Below, in pieces: positions 10,301 through 15,405 of a DNA stretch of 40,386 nt. How positions within the stretch are numbered: position 1 is the first letter of the stretch; each line of letters starts with the position of its first letter. The stretch is from a virus. Position numbers and translations under genes: made by a program. The stretch covers positions 1 through 40,386 of the IMG/VR virus record IMGVR_UViG_3300030329_000760. One strand, 5' to 3'. The notes below the pieces were generated by a model that ran no database searches, was not told where the DNA came from, and was given only the letters and a program-made list of their open reading frames with translations.

Positions 10301-11793
10301 CTCAGCGCAGTGTTTCTTTTGATGAGTTGCTCAACAATGATGTCCGTACAGTCACCGATACCTACCTGCACAGCGTCCTGAGCGTCGCTGGAGAGCGCGA
10401 GATTATGCGTCTCTTCTCTAAGAAGCTTGGTGTCGAGGGAGTGTTGAACAGCATTGAAGATATCCGCCCCCACCTTATCGAGGACCTTGTCTCTAAGGGC
10501 GCAAAGCTACGGGATGCCGAGGAGATGTTTGACGATCTTGCCAGAGAGATCACGGGGACGCGCCACTCCGACTCAGTAGTGTACGCTAGGAATATGCGAG
10601 CACTCCGAGACGCTAACTATACTCTAGGTGCTGGCTCAGGATTTGGTCTGGCCGCATTAGGTGATGCCTTCAACTCATTTGCATCGCACGGTATTCGCAA
10701 TGCTCTTCAATCAATTGGTATTCTAAGGAAGATGACCAAGAGTGGCGCACGCTTGGACATTGACGATGACCTTAAATTCATCGCAGAGGCTGCCGCGCTT
10801 ACTGACAACAAGCTCAATGCAATGAAGATGAACCCGGTCATTGATGAGCTTGGGGATCTTGCTGGGACGGGTGGTAGAACAGCCAAGCTTCTGCGGCAGG
10901 CAGCCACAACGATGTCAGATGTCTCAGGTATCAACGCTGTCACAAAGTTTGGTGAGAACTTAGCCATGAAGGTTCACGCCCTCCAGTACATCCGCATGAT
11001 GTTGGATGGTGAAATGCCCAACAGCACACGCATGGCTCAGATGGGGTACACAGAGGAAGCATGGCTTCGTGATGCAGCATACATGAGAAGGTATGCCAAG
11101 CGATACATGGGCGAGGATGGTGTTGAGACCATCAAGCCTAACTTTGGAGAGTGGGACGATCAGACCGGGGTCCGTCGTTTTATTACTGCGATTGAATCCG
11201 AAGTCACCTCACAAGTTGTGCGTGCAGATATGAATGACCTGCCCCGCCTCGCGCACAAGAGCGGCTTTGCTCATGCAACCTTCCAAATGTTCTCCCAGTT
11301 CAGAAGCTTTGGGATCACAGCGAACAGGTCCATGCTGGTGAGGAATGTAAAAGCAAATGATGCAAGGGCTTACATTACTTTCCTGTCTGCAATGGCAGGT
11401 GGTGCTCTTGTCTACACAATCAAGCAACGATTGCGCCACGGAGATGACGAGGAAGCTTTCCAAGAGGCCATGGAGTGGGACAATCTTGTCCAAGGCTCTA
11501 TCTCAATGTCCGCTATCGGAGCCACTACCGAGCTTGGAGATGCCGCAAAGGCTTTGCTAACTGGTGAGGGCATGACGGGACACCGATTTACTCCCGGAGA
11601 GGCTCTGCTCGGTGACATCCCTACAGCACGCACAGCGGACGCTATCTTTAGATCTGCTGGATTACCCTTCAAGGTAATGAGGGGTGAAGAAATTTCGTCC
11701 GGGGACTACCGGGCACTCCGAGACATTAGTCTCATTGGTAACCATCCCGTAGTAAAGGTGGGCGCAAATGCCCTACAAACAAGTGAGAACTAA
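4318..11793 (+). CDS. gp16-like ejection protein with three ART-like domains
   Basis: This encodes 2,491 aa, against 1,318 in T7 gp16, the largest internal core protein, which enters the cell envelope during ejection. The C-terminal part (about 1560-2491) has the gp16-type helical body and end. The T7 N-terminal lytic transglycosylase domain is not recognisable. Residues about 583-680 look ParB-like (WMSPEEF, then HNGRHRAAAFKELG and IPV). Three ADP-ribosyltransferase-like modules of the phage polyvalent-protein kind follow. The first spans about 801-945 (YHGG near 802; Y921-I-N-K-A-E926-D-A-G-S930). The second spans about 970-1142 (YYHGT 972-976, GFDASYE ending E1123, RLFDPSNQ 1135-1142). The third spans about 1305-1485 (WYHGT 1307-1311, GFDAAFE ending E1463, RLFDPENQ). 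Modules 2 and 3 also share TPKN(I/V)FD and are clearly paralogous. Catalytic competence is inferred, not shown. An early-type RBS lies in frame at residue 708. Confidence 0.88.
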   Translation: MAQDPQRSPVPFEFPEAPSTQEVYERKNLASARRDEVAATGFGDLVSNAISETWALAPWFAESHSTNFEFEPGWSPTPEEILHIQKTLPEAVWDDAIYAKNAEHSLAIQQDVQDRQQMQGLLAERFGPVSLVGSYIAAGILDPVNIAMMAASGPLYTSIAQSGKFAAGARFLRTGALAGTEAVSWAALRASAGDVLLDESDILTIGGFGAVLGGAFGTIFGKYAPEVADKANAIKFATDGATISEKAFLATRRGSTTSTGQRGWLVPRHLDDEPFIKFRPPALYDENQRAYGYVSVLGTPGRGTVGINIAKSPFEEMSFLQGGIVQYKNKSIRMAGHIVMEDGNLVVKFNVNSIRTKGTVDIFELRKIEEMVNKTMRDFLDDMDAHGLGDFLRRTGADDPTPGRPAPLLLEDRPTLRPEVLPDEPLAMLPRAGQVLDGEGNARIPGDSAITIEARVDKMIQDHGIEVLDRFGFQQMVYAHLDSRQAFINILRDISENRHLGKEFIDSLEDFRPLAKLRADDLERSDVFSLLRWTKHKLRDSVHASAAKREAARVIADVPAGQHFKGGVLEEAYRISRDPKTDVHLVWMSPEEFSGFALPLSPGVLGDKGESVESLVELLKGGTKLDEIPTLTIDRPITPAKKGTYEVLRHNGRHRAAAFKELGITEIPVLLKVDVDRDPLLVGPLNLKGSSLSSLPTHRHTDTGDIEMSLPLVLRNQVKDEQRAAEAVGQVYKKSIPQSDHPFPIRQSPSITFASIDEATAALRRDAILAKGPKLTISASKASPKATAPKATAPKAGESAVVYHGGKGRVELTPEKLTDGLGTHVGTEKAGIERLRNLAERGEDVSKHRVLAYEVTYTKPLDIGEDLGVWTADKLGKRLVQLGVLTETQIKKILQKEVVDRVKVGAIRKLLLDKDIDALSYINKAEDAGSRSSIVLDPEKSLVVVRGQAKTRNIQPHLGEAAAPKATASELYYHGTTTDLANAIKAGGGLPGKGGDVWLSPSKQFASDFVMKQRLGGMLGAEVDPKDVTVLSVRATPKNIFDFRRPEHIRRMLAEELRTVEERVGPSSVRDIVLKTERDKLQALIDSSDSQVLAHGKENYASYERVGVYRDMMRRVGFDASYEIQADAPGVVNLRLFDPSNQLTAAPKAPRRIATEYTATISDDAHKLFNRENADFNFPIPKEVRVKVRAKEEGLNAEGGKYDMYMWGEEVPLFAKTKKELREEIHTAMETPILIPKLAKHFREDKLIGPEIPEVPALLALSRASQPDELSGFTTMRGNKELTNAEMHRLIHASDPALRPYGEVMTWYHGTRNEGFDLPSGQPEHSGDVFASPNRDWSVKWAKVLPTSDDVRVIEMVITPKNVFDGNNPDHVRKFVEAQLPRARADVKNMERKLAEAVKASDPMAVLHRDAVQASQSILDRLLRSLESDEALRKYGTENLTWWGAIEDARSQIHALGFDAAFESEAVGGLTAQNIRLFDPENQIHIAKKAKEPLMPTELVAVKQGHLLKLDELETIISVVETKHPEYALTPAWQGFLDSVAGHRQSARRPQWHRSVDPEDITVDIPPIKKQPKKKPFEGVSEEDAAKFRAQAAKFDELAEDLQPGDRILQIGDVIFIHNARTGRGISLQDLVDEINRSADDVVAETARQENRVFNQRNLDAFRNAASRGGDDVAKLDFDAPFKEAGVHGPTLGGPGNRGWNSRKTQLQNTISDAFNWLGLHGFGNQAGAETRAGKIVTVIEDVDSWLRHGLAIDRDNLSVTLAAKNRKAHKSLYKEWASETKQSWPDRAVGRAEADFRRGVARFLRNDELLSADPSTLSKADQLLQKAAQSYSDTYADILTWLVKHDPLGPWADIAKNRNRNYFPRIWSENGHAALAREFGEEQVQELIATALKNGSVNGERPMSMGQAMRFAELYMKKVGGNTFQMSWLNHPKWGRKDPKEFMQMLMDELGVSQDEAARFTALFSTKVDDGTHGKYRVRLDETTSVTLTAKDGTQRSVSFDELLNNDVRTVTDTYLHSVLSVAGEREIMRLFSKKLGVEGVLNSIEDIRPHLIEDLVSKGAKLRDAEEMFDDLAREITGTRHSDSVVYARNMRALRDANYTLGAGSGFGLAALGDAFNSFASHGIRNALQSIGILRKMTKSGARLDIDDDLKFIAEAAALTDNKLNAMKMNPVIDELGDLAGTGGRTAKLLRQAATTMSDVSGINAVTKFGENLAMKVHALQYIRMMLDGEMPNSTRMAQMGYTEEAWLRDAAYMRRYAKRYMGEDGVETIKPNFGEWDDQTGVRRFITAIESEVTSQVVRADMNDLPRLAHKSGFAHATFQMFSQFRSFGITANRSMLVRNVKANDARAYITFLSAMAGGALVYTIKQRLRHGDDEEAFQEAMEWDNLVQGSISMSAIGATTELGDAAKALLTGEGMTGHRFTPGEALLGDIPTARTADAIFRSAGLPFKVMRGEEISSGDYRALRDISLIGNHPVVKVGANALQTSEN
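6401..6441 (+). promoter_or_regulatory. Early-gene-type leader and RBS inside gp16 coding sequence
   Basis: A CA-repeat stretch leads into CACAGGAG, then eight bases, then an ATG (6439) in frame with the gp16-like gene at Met708. The leader of the - strand gene starting at 29279 reads almost the same: both have AGACACA followed by ACACAGGAGACA(T/C)AGA, two bases and ATG. The leaders before the genes starting at 29591 and 30069 are similar CA-rich sequences with AGGAGG or AGGA. In gp16 it is translated as low-complexity THRHTDTGD, unlike its surroundings. Two readings are possible: a functional internal start giving a product of about 1,784 aa, or a relic of a captured gene. Confidence 0.65.
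6663..6710 (+). repeat. Short direct-repeat linkers flanking ART-like modules
   Basis: A 15-base unit, actgcccccaaagct, occurs twice in tandem here after a diverged first copy, encoding repeated APKAT linkers just before the first ART-like module. Near-identical units recur at 7200-7220 (gctgcccccaaagct, between modules 1 and 2) and 7750-7765 (gctgcccccaaagct, after module 2). The same short DNA word at three module borders is what recombination between linkers or duplication of a cassette would leave. Confidence 0.85.
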
Positions 11794-11794
11794 C

Positions 11795-12106
11795 ATGAAA
11801 AAACTCCTCATCTACATTCCTGCGGCTACTGCCGCTTCGTGCATCCTCCCTGCCTGTGCAACTGTTGGTAAGCTTCTTCCCGGTGGGGAAGAGCAAGCCG
11901 CAGAGATGGGCGACTCTATGCTGGCGAATGCCCCGGCTCTCGCAGAGCAGGGCGGCATGATCACCACGATGATGACTGGTAACCCTGAGCTTGGTGGTGC
12001 TGTCACTGCCCTTCTTACTGGTGCTGCTGGTCTCTTCGCAGCGAAGAAGATCAAAGAGAAGAAGGCTGCTAAGGCTGCCGCAGCCAGCGAGGAAACTGCT
12101 GCGTGA
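11795..12106 (+). CDS. Small lipoprotein-like membrane protein
   Basis: The ATG two bases after the gp16-like stop gives 103 aa; an upstream in-frame ATG inside gp16 is less likely. The start MKKLLIYIPAATAASCILPAC is a lipoprotein signal: two Lys, a hydrophobic stretch, then lipobox-like ILPAC. A second hydrophobic segment, rich in Ala and Gly (about residues 64-82), is followed by a Lys/Ala-rich tail. It opens the lysis-side cluster and overlaps the next gene by four bases (GTGA). It may be part of the lysis system or an envelope-modifying protein; no family was recognised. Confidence 0.75.
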   Translation: MKKLLIYIPAATAASCILPACATVGKLLPGGEEQAAEMGDSMLANAPALAEQGGMITTMMTGNPELGGAVTALLTGAAGLFAAKKIKEKKAAKAAAASEETAA

Positions 12107-12672
12107 TTCGTATGCTTGAGCACAGTGCTGCCGCTCCCTTTGTAGAGAAGTGGCACTACTCTAAGTGCGTACCTAAAGGGTCAAACACCTATTTTGGGTG
12201 GTACGACAACGACTCGCTTTATGCCGTGGCCGACTATGGGATTGGTGTAAATCCCTACCAAGCCTCGTACTTTTCACGCCTCTTAGATGTAGAGATTGCG
12301 GACAATCAGTTGGTGGAGTTGAAGCGTTTGGTTCGTTGTGAGCCACAAAACGCGAAGCTTCCGCTGACTAAATTCCTATCACGGTGCCACCGCACTCTTA
12401 AAAAGAACGGTGTCCGACTTGTCGTATCATTTAGTGATCCGCAGTACGGACACAATGGTGGGATCTACCGAGCCGCAAACTTTACACACGCTGGACACAC
12501 TCAAGCAGAGTATCACACAATAGATGAGGATGGCAACATCCGCCACCGCAGATATGCCTATCGCTATGCTAAGAGAAAGGGCATCTCAACCTCCCAAGCT
12601 AGGGAAGAGTTGGGGCTTCAGAGAATTAAGACTCTTCCTAAAGACCGATGGTACATCTGGATAAACAAATGA
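12103..12672 (+). CDS. Mom-like DNA adenine modification protein
   Basis: This encodes 189 aa resembling phage Mu Mom, a GNAT-fold enzyme that converts adenine in DNA to an N6-modified form and so protects DNA from restriction. Family features in order: W17-H-Y-S-K followed by P24 and G26; the E72-L-K-R-L block; S109-F-S-D112-P-x-x-G116-H-x-G-G-I-Y122-R-A-x-N126-F; then a Tyr/Arg-rich tail (HRRYAYRYAKR). GTG at 12103 is chosen because GAGG lies about ten bases upstream and the start overlaps the previous stop; ATG at 12112 is the alternative. It lies between a lipoprotein gene and a spanin gene, so it is expected to be expressed late, as mom is in Mu. No com-like partner gene was identified next to it. 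Confidence 0.8.
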   Translation: MIRMLEHSAAAPFVEKWHYSKCVPKGSNTYFGWYDNDSLYAVADYGIGVNPYQASYFSRLLDVEIADNQLVELKRLVRCEPQNAKLPLTKFLSRCHRTLKKNGVRLVVSFSDPQYGHNGGIYRAANFTHAGHTQAEYHTIDEDGNIRHRRYAYRYAKRKGISTSQAREELGLQRIKTLPKDRWYIWINK

Positions 12673-13049
12673 AACGGTTGTTACCCCTACTTCTCCTCTC
12701 TTCGTGTACCGTCACGGAAGTAGGAGACACGATACTTCCCGATGAGTTCACGCTAGGGCATGGGCGAGGGGAGCACATTCGGTATGAAGGAGAAACCGAA
12801 ACGACTTACGGTGCGTTCACATGGCATCTTCCGTCTCTTGCAGACGAGCCCATGTCGCGCAGTGAGCGTGCGGAAATTCGTGCGGCAGCCCTTGAGGCTG
12901 ATGCCCCGACAGAACCTGAAGTAAAGATGAACATCCGTGAGGGGGTTGAACCTCCCCCGGCAAGTGTGCTCTACATTGCAGCGGTTCTTCTTCTTATCTT
13001 CGTTCTGGCTGTGGCGTGGAAGTCACGGCGGAACAATCAATGGCACTAA
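12669..13049 (+). CDS. Probable unimolecular spanin (u-spanin)
   Basis: The ATG overlapping the Mom-like stop (ATGA) gives 126 aa. The N-terminus MKRLLPLLLLSSC is a short lipoprotein signal with the lipidated Cys at position 13. The C-terminal part has one hydrophobic transmembrane segment (about 98-116, SVLYIAAVLLLIFVLAVAW) and ends in a short basic tail. An outer-membrane lipid anchor at one end and an inner-membrane anchor at the other is the topology of u-spanins such as T1 gp11, which disrupt the outer membrane at the end of lysis. The middle is acidic and Pro-rich. Function is inferred from topology and the membrane-protein genes just downstream. Confidence 0.7.
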   Translation: MKRLLPLLLLSSCTVTEVGDTILPDEFTLGHGRGEHIRYEGETETTYGAFTWHLPSLADEPMSRSERAEIRAAALEADAPTEPEVKMNIREGVEPPPASVLYIAAVLLLIFVLAVAWKSRRNNQWH

Positions 13050-13408
13050 ACTGGCTACTCAAAAGGATACGACCTATGACTGAAGCAGAACAAACGCGAA
13101 GAGCGAATGTGATTGATACGCAAGCGGAGGTGATGCTTCGGGAAGTCGAGGCAAAGGCTCGCATGGCAGAAATGAGGGCCAAGCAGTCAGCGTCAGAGCT
13201 TGCTGCGCTTCACCTGAGCACATGGGCAGGGCTCTACATGACCTTGATGGTCACGATTTTCCTGTTTTCGTGCTTGTATTTGCCAGCAGAATCTTTAGGC
13301 ACCATCACGGGCCTCATCACTCTCGTGGTCACATCGCTGGCAGCGATTCTTAAGAGCATCGTTGACGGCAAAGAAGATAAAAAGAAAGGCGATGCAGGTG
13401 GTGAGTAG
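13040..13408 (+). CDS. Holin-like two-helix membrane protein
   Basis: Starting at the ATG that overlaps the spanin stop gives 122 aa; a start 12 codons later (MTEAEQ) is also possible. A charged, helical N-terminal half (about 13-60) is followed by two hydrophobic segments, LYMTLMVTIFLFSCLYL and TITGLITLVVTSLAAIL, and a Lys/Asp-rich tail. Size, two membrane segments and a charged C-terminus fit a holin that permeabilises the inner membrane. The assignment is by topology and position beside a u-spanin; no holin family signature was recognised. Confidence 0.6.
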   Translation: MALNWLLKRIRPMTEAEQTRRANVIDTQAEVMLREVEAKARMAEMRAKQSASELAALHLSTWAGLYMTLMVTIFLFSCLYLPAESLGTITGLITLVVTSLAAILKSIVDGKEDKKKGDAGGE

Positions 13409-13652
13409 TCAAGACATCCTACAACTCAGCAAGAAGCTGGACAATCTCCAGTCAACGGTCAATAGGATCGATGAGTCCCTCCGTGGTAACGGCAAGAAGG
13501 GACTGTTCACCGTTGTCGCTCTTCAACAGGAGAAGATCCATTCCCTTGAATCGTTTCGCCGGGAACAGGAGACGATGAAGCGGTGGATTATGTGCGGTGT
13601 GCTGGGTGCTGTCGGCACATTCGTATGGAATGTAGTGTCTAGCTACTCATAG
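13392..13652 (+). CDS. Coiled-coil protein with C-terminal membrane anchor (XhlA-like)
   Basis: ATG at 13392, inside the end of the holin-like gene, gives 86 aa; GTG codons at 13398 and 13401 are alternatives. Residues about 10-60 are a heptad-type coiled coil (LSKKLDNLQSTVNRIDESL), followed by a single C-terminal hydrophobic segment (WIMCGVLGAVGTFVWNVV). This is the layout of XhlA/hemolysin-type lysis accessory proteins. It is the last gene of the + strand lysis cluster, and its 3' end overlaps the convergent metallopeptidase gene by ten bases. Confidence 0.6.
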   Translation: MQVVSSQDILQLSKKLDNLQSTVNRIDESLRGNGKKGLFTVVALQQEKIHSLESFRREQETMKRWIMCGVLGAVGTFVWNVVSSYS

Positions 13653-13945
13653 GCAGCCCGGTAGCATCGTGCGTACATTATCCCCCACAAACTACCGTGC
13701 TCATGGTACTCATACACATACGGTGCAAGTAATCCATGCGCCCATTCATGGACGAGGACATCACACTGCATAGTCTCCGACATTTTCTTATCCACCACGA
13801 TGCTGATCTTCGTGGGTCCCTTCATTGACAACTTACAATAGCCCTGCAAACCGTCTCGGAGCTTACGCCTTGAGACCGTCACAGGAAACGGCAGCGGCAC
13901 GCTTGCTCTCAGATTGTAGAGTGTGTCTTTCCAGCGTAACTGCAT
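13643..13945 (-). CDS. Small zinc metallopeptidase-like protein (HExxH)
   Basis: This encodes 100 aa containing VHEWAHGLL, the HExxH zinc-binding motif, followed about 15 residues later by YHEHGSLWG, which offers a third ligand, and by MYARCYRAAYE at the end. Short phage proteins with HEWAH, a later H-G and a terminal Y-R are usually annotated as SprT-like or putative metallopeptidases. The substrate is unknown. It could serve in lysis, where no endolysin was recognised, but it lies on the replication strand. It is the last gene of the - strand block and starts at the stop of the metallophosphoesterase gene. Confidence 0.7.
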   Translation of the reverse strand: MQLRWKDTLYNLRASVPLPFPVTVSRRKLRDGLQGYCKLSMKGPTKISIVVDKKMSETMQCDVLVHEWAHGLLAPYVYEYHEHGSLWGIMYARCYRAAYE

Positions 13946-14937
13946 CAGTCGAGCCAGACAAGGCTATCCGCTACGGGTCCGTGCTTCTTGTTAAAGAAGA
14001 CTACCCGCTGGCACGGTCGCCCAGACTCCCCGATAATCTCTAGTGCGAAGTCGTTGTCGCTCTCGATTGTTCCGTTGGCGAAGAACACCTTGTCTTGGAT
14101 CACTCCCGTCATTGGACGGTGGAAGTGACCGAGGAAAATGTACTGCCAGTCCTCGGGCAGGCTACCGCTCCAGCCTGCAACCTTTCTGGCAAGTCCAGTC
14201 AGTGGGTATCCACCCAGTCCACCACCACCAGAGATCTGGTCACCATGAACAAGGAGAAGGTTATGGCCCTCGACATTGACGATACGGTAAAACGAATCAT
14301 GGTCAACATCCCAAGTAATTCGTTTGTCTTTAATGGCACTCGTCACCATAAGGCGAGTCACAACCGTAGAGATCATGTCAAAGTTTGTGCGAGGAGAAGC
14401 ACCAGCGTTCTTGGGTTGACTCCTCCCGTGGTTGCCGGGGACAGCAGTGACTGTCAGATGTCTGAAGTGGCTCGACATTTCAATGATAAAATCAGAGAGT
14501 ATCTTCGGAGCAACCTTGATAGCTTGGTCCCATAGGTCTGAGTCAACGGTCCAAGGCTGATGAGCAAAGATAGTCTCACCCTCAACAATGTCCCCGCCAA
14601 TCATAATGACGGCATTGTCTATCTTGGCACCAGACCTTCTGGTCTCGACAATCTTCTGTGTCTGAGCACAGAGCTTCTGCATCCGCTGCTTGGCGACCCT
14701 GCTGTCGAAGGTCGATGTCAGCTTCCCGATTTGTGTGTCACTAATGTGGATGACACAGGTCTCCGAGTGGATCTTGCGTCGATCTACTTCTTTCCTCTTG
14801 GGGGGAGTCCAGCGGAAGTTCTTTAGTGCATCGTCTACCCGTCGGAGAACGAGAGTCTCAATAGATTCACGATCATCCAACTGCCGGGAGAGGCGTCGGA
14901 TTTCTTTTTCTAACAGTGCTGTTTCATTCATCATCAT
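13945..14937 (-). CDS. Calcineurin-like metallophosphoesterase
   Basis: This encodes about 330 aa. An N-terminal helical region (about 1-70) precedes the metallophosphoesterase core. Its motifs in order are H-I-S-D-T-Q-I-G, G-G-D-I-V-E-G-E, G-N-H-G-R, L-V-H-G-D and G-H-F-H-R-P, the complete set of two-metal ligands. Related phage proteins are annotated as phosphoesterases or Mre11/SbcD-type nucleases; which of these applies cannot be decided here. The start lies in an ATGATGATGAATG run overlapping the previous stop, so any of four Met codons (14937 to 14928) may be used. Confidence 0.85.
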   Translation of the reverse strand: MMMNETALLEKEIRRLSRQLDDRESIETLVLRRVDDALKNFRWTPPKRKEVDRRKIHSETCVIHISDTQIGKLTSTFDSRVAKQRMQKLCAQTQKIVETRRSGAKIDNAVIMIGGDIVEGETIFAHQPWTVDSDLWDQAIKVAPKILSDFIIEMSSHFRHLTVTAVPGNHGRSQPKNAGASPRTNFDMISTVVTRLMVTSAIKDKRITWDVDHDSFYRIVNVEGHNLLLVHGDQISGGGGLGGYPLTGLARKVAGWSGSLPEDWQYIFLGHFHRPMTGVIQDKVFFANGTIESDNDFALEIIGESGRPCQRVVFFNKKHGPVADSLVWLD

Positions 14938-15193
14938 CTGAGTCCAGCCAGTCGGCAATGAACTCTGTCTTCAGTGGTTGGGAGAGGAGAGCAAAGGCAG
15001 CACGATTCAGCACGCGCACCTGTGCCCGAGTGGGGAGTTCTTCGCAGAGTTGTAGGAGTCTCTTGGCTATTAGTAAGCGTTCACCGAATTCATCTAACAA
15101 ATCTTCCAGTACCTTGTTTGTCATAACAAGGTTCGCCATGGTGACTGTTTCTTCGGGAACAGGATCCTCTTCGTTACTATCTAACGCATCCAT
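14924..15193 (-). CDS. Hypothetical acidic protein
   Basis: This encodes 89 aa, acidic at both ends (DSNEEDPVPEE near the start, DSDDDE at the end) with a Leu-rich helical middle (NKVLEDLLDEFGERLLIAKRL). No family was recognised. It overlaps the phosphoesterase start by about 14 bases and starts five bases from the divergent small terminase gene. A + strand frame over the same region is Ser-rich and repetitive, and looks like its shadow. Confidence 0.6.
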   Translation of the reverse strand: MDALDSNEEDPVPEETVTMANLVMTNKVLEDLLDEFGERLLIAKRLLQLCEELPTRAQVRVLNRAAFALLSQPLKTEFIADWLDSDDDE

Positions 15194-15198
15194 TTAAT

Positions 15199-15405
15199 AT
15201 GAAAGAAGACAAGCTAAACAAGCTCTGGGATCTGACGGTTGATCAACTTATCTACAGGCTTGAGTCTGGCGAAGCGACTTCGCAAGATATCAATGTAGCT
15301 AGGCAGATGCTGAGAGATCATGGGGTGAATGTTGAGGACATATCTGAAACTCCTATTGCTGATCTGTCAAGAGTCTTGCCGTTCAAAACAGGAACGGATG
15401 ACTAA
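15199..15405 (+). CDS. Terminase small subunit (gp18-like)
   Basis: This encodes 68 aa. The segment LESGEATSQDINVARQMLRDHG matches the pattern of small terminase subunits in marine and enteric podoviruses (SGEAT, then D-(I/L)-N-V-A-R-x-x-L-x-D-x-x-(I/V)). These proteins bind the packaging site and activate the large subunit. T7 gp18 is 89 aa, so this one is short. It is the only + strand gene between 13652 and 30884 and is convergent with the large subunit, their ends overlapping by four bases. No Shine-Dalgarno is visible before its ATG. Transcription would need read-through from the lysis genes or an unseen local promoter. Confidence 0.75.
   Translation: MKEDKLNKLWDLTVDQLIYRLESGEATSQDINVARQMLRDHGVNVEDISETPIADLSRVLPFKTGTDD

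Noticed and set aside
14095-14535. 146-codon + strand frame in the phosphoesterase gene
   Set aside because: The - strand frame carries all metallophosphoesterase motifs, so this is a shadow frame.
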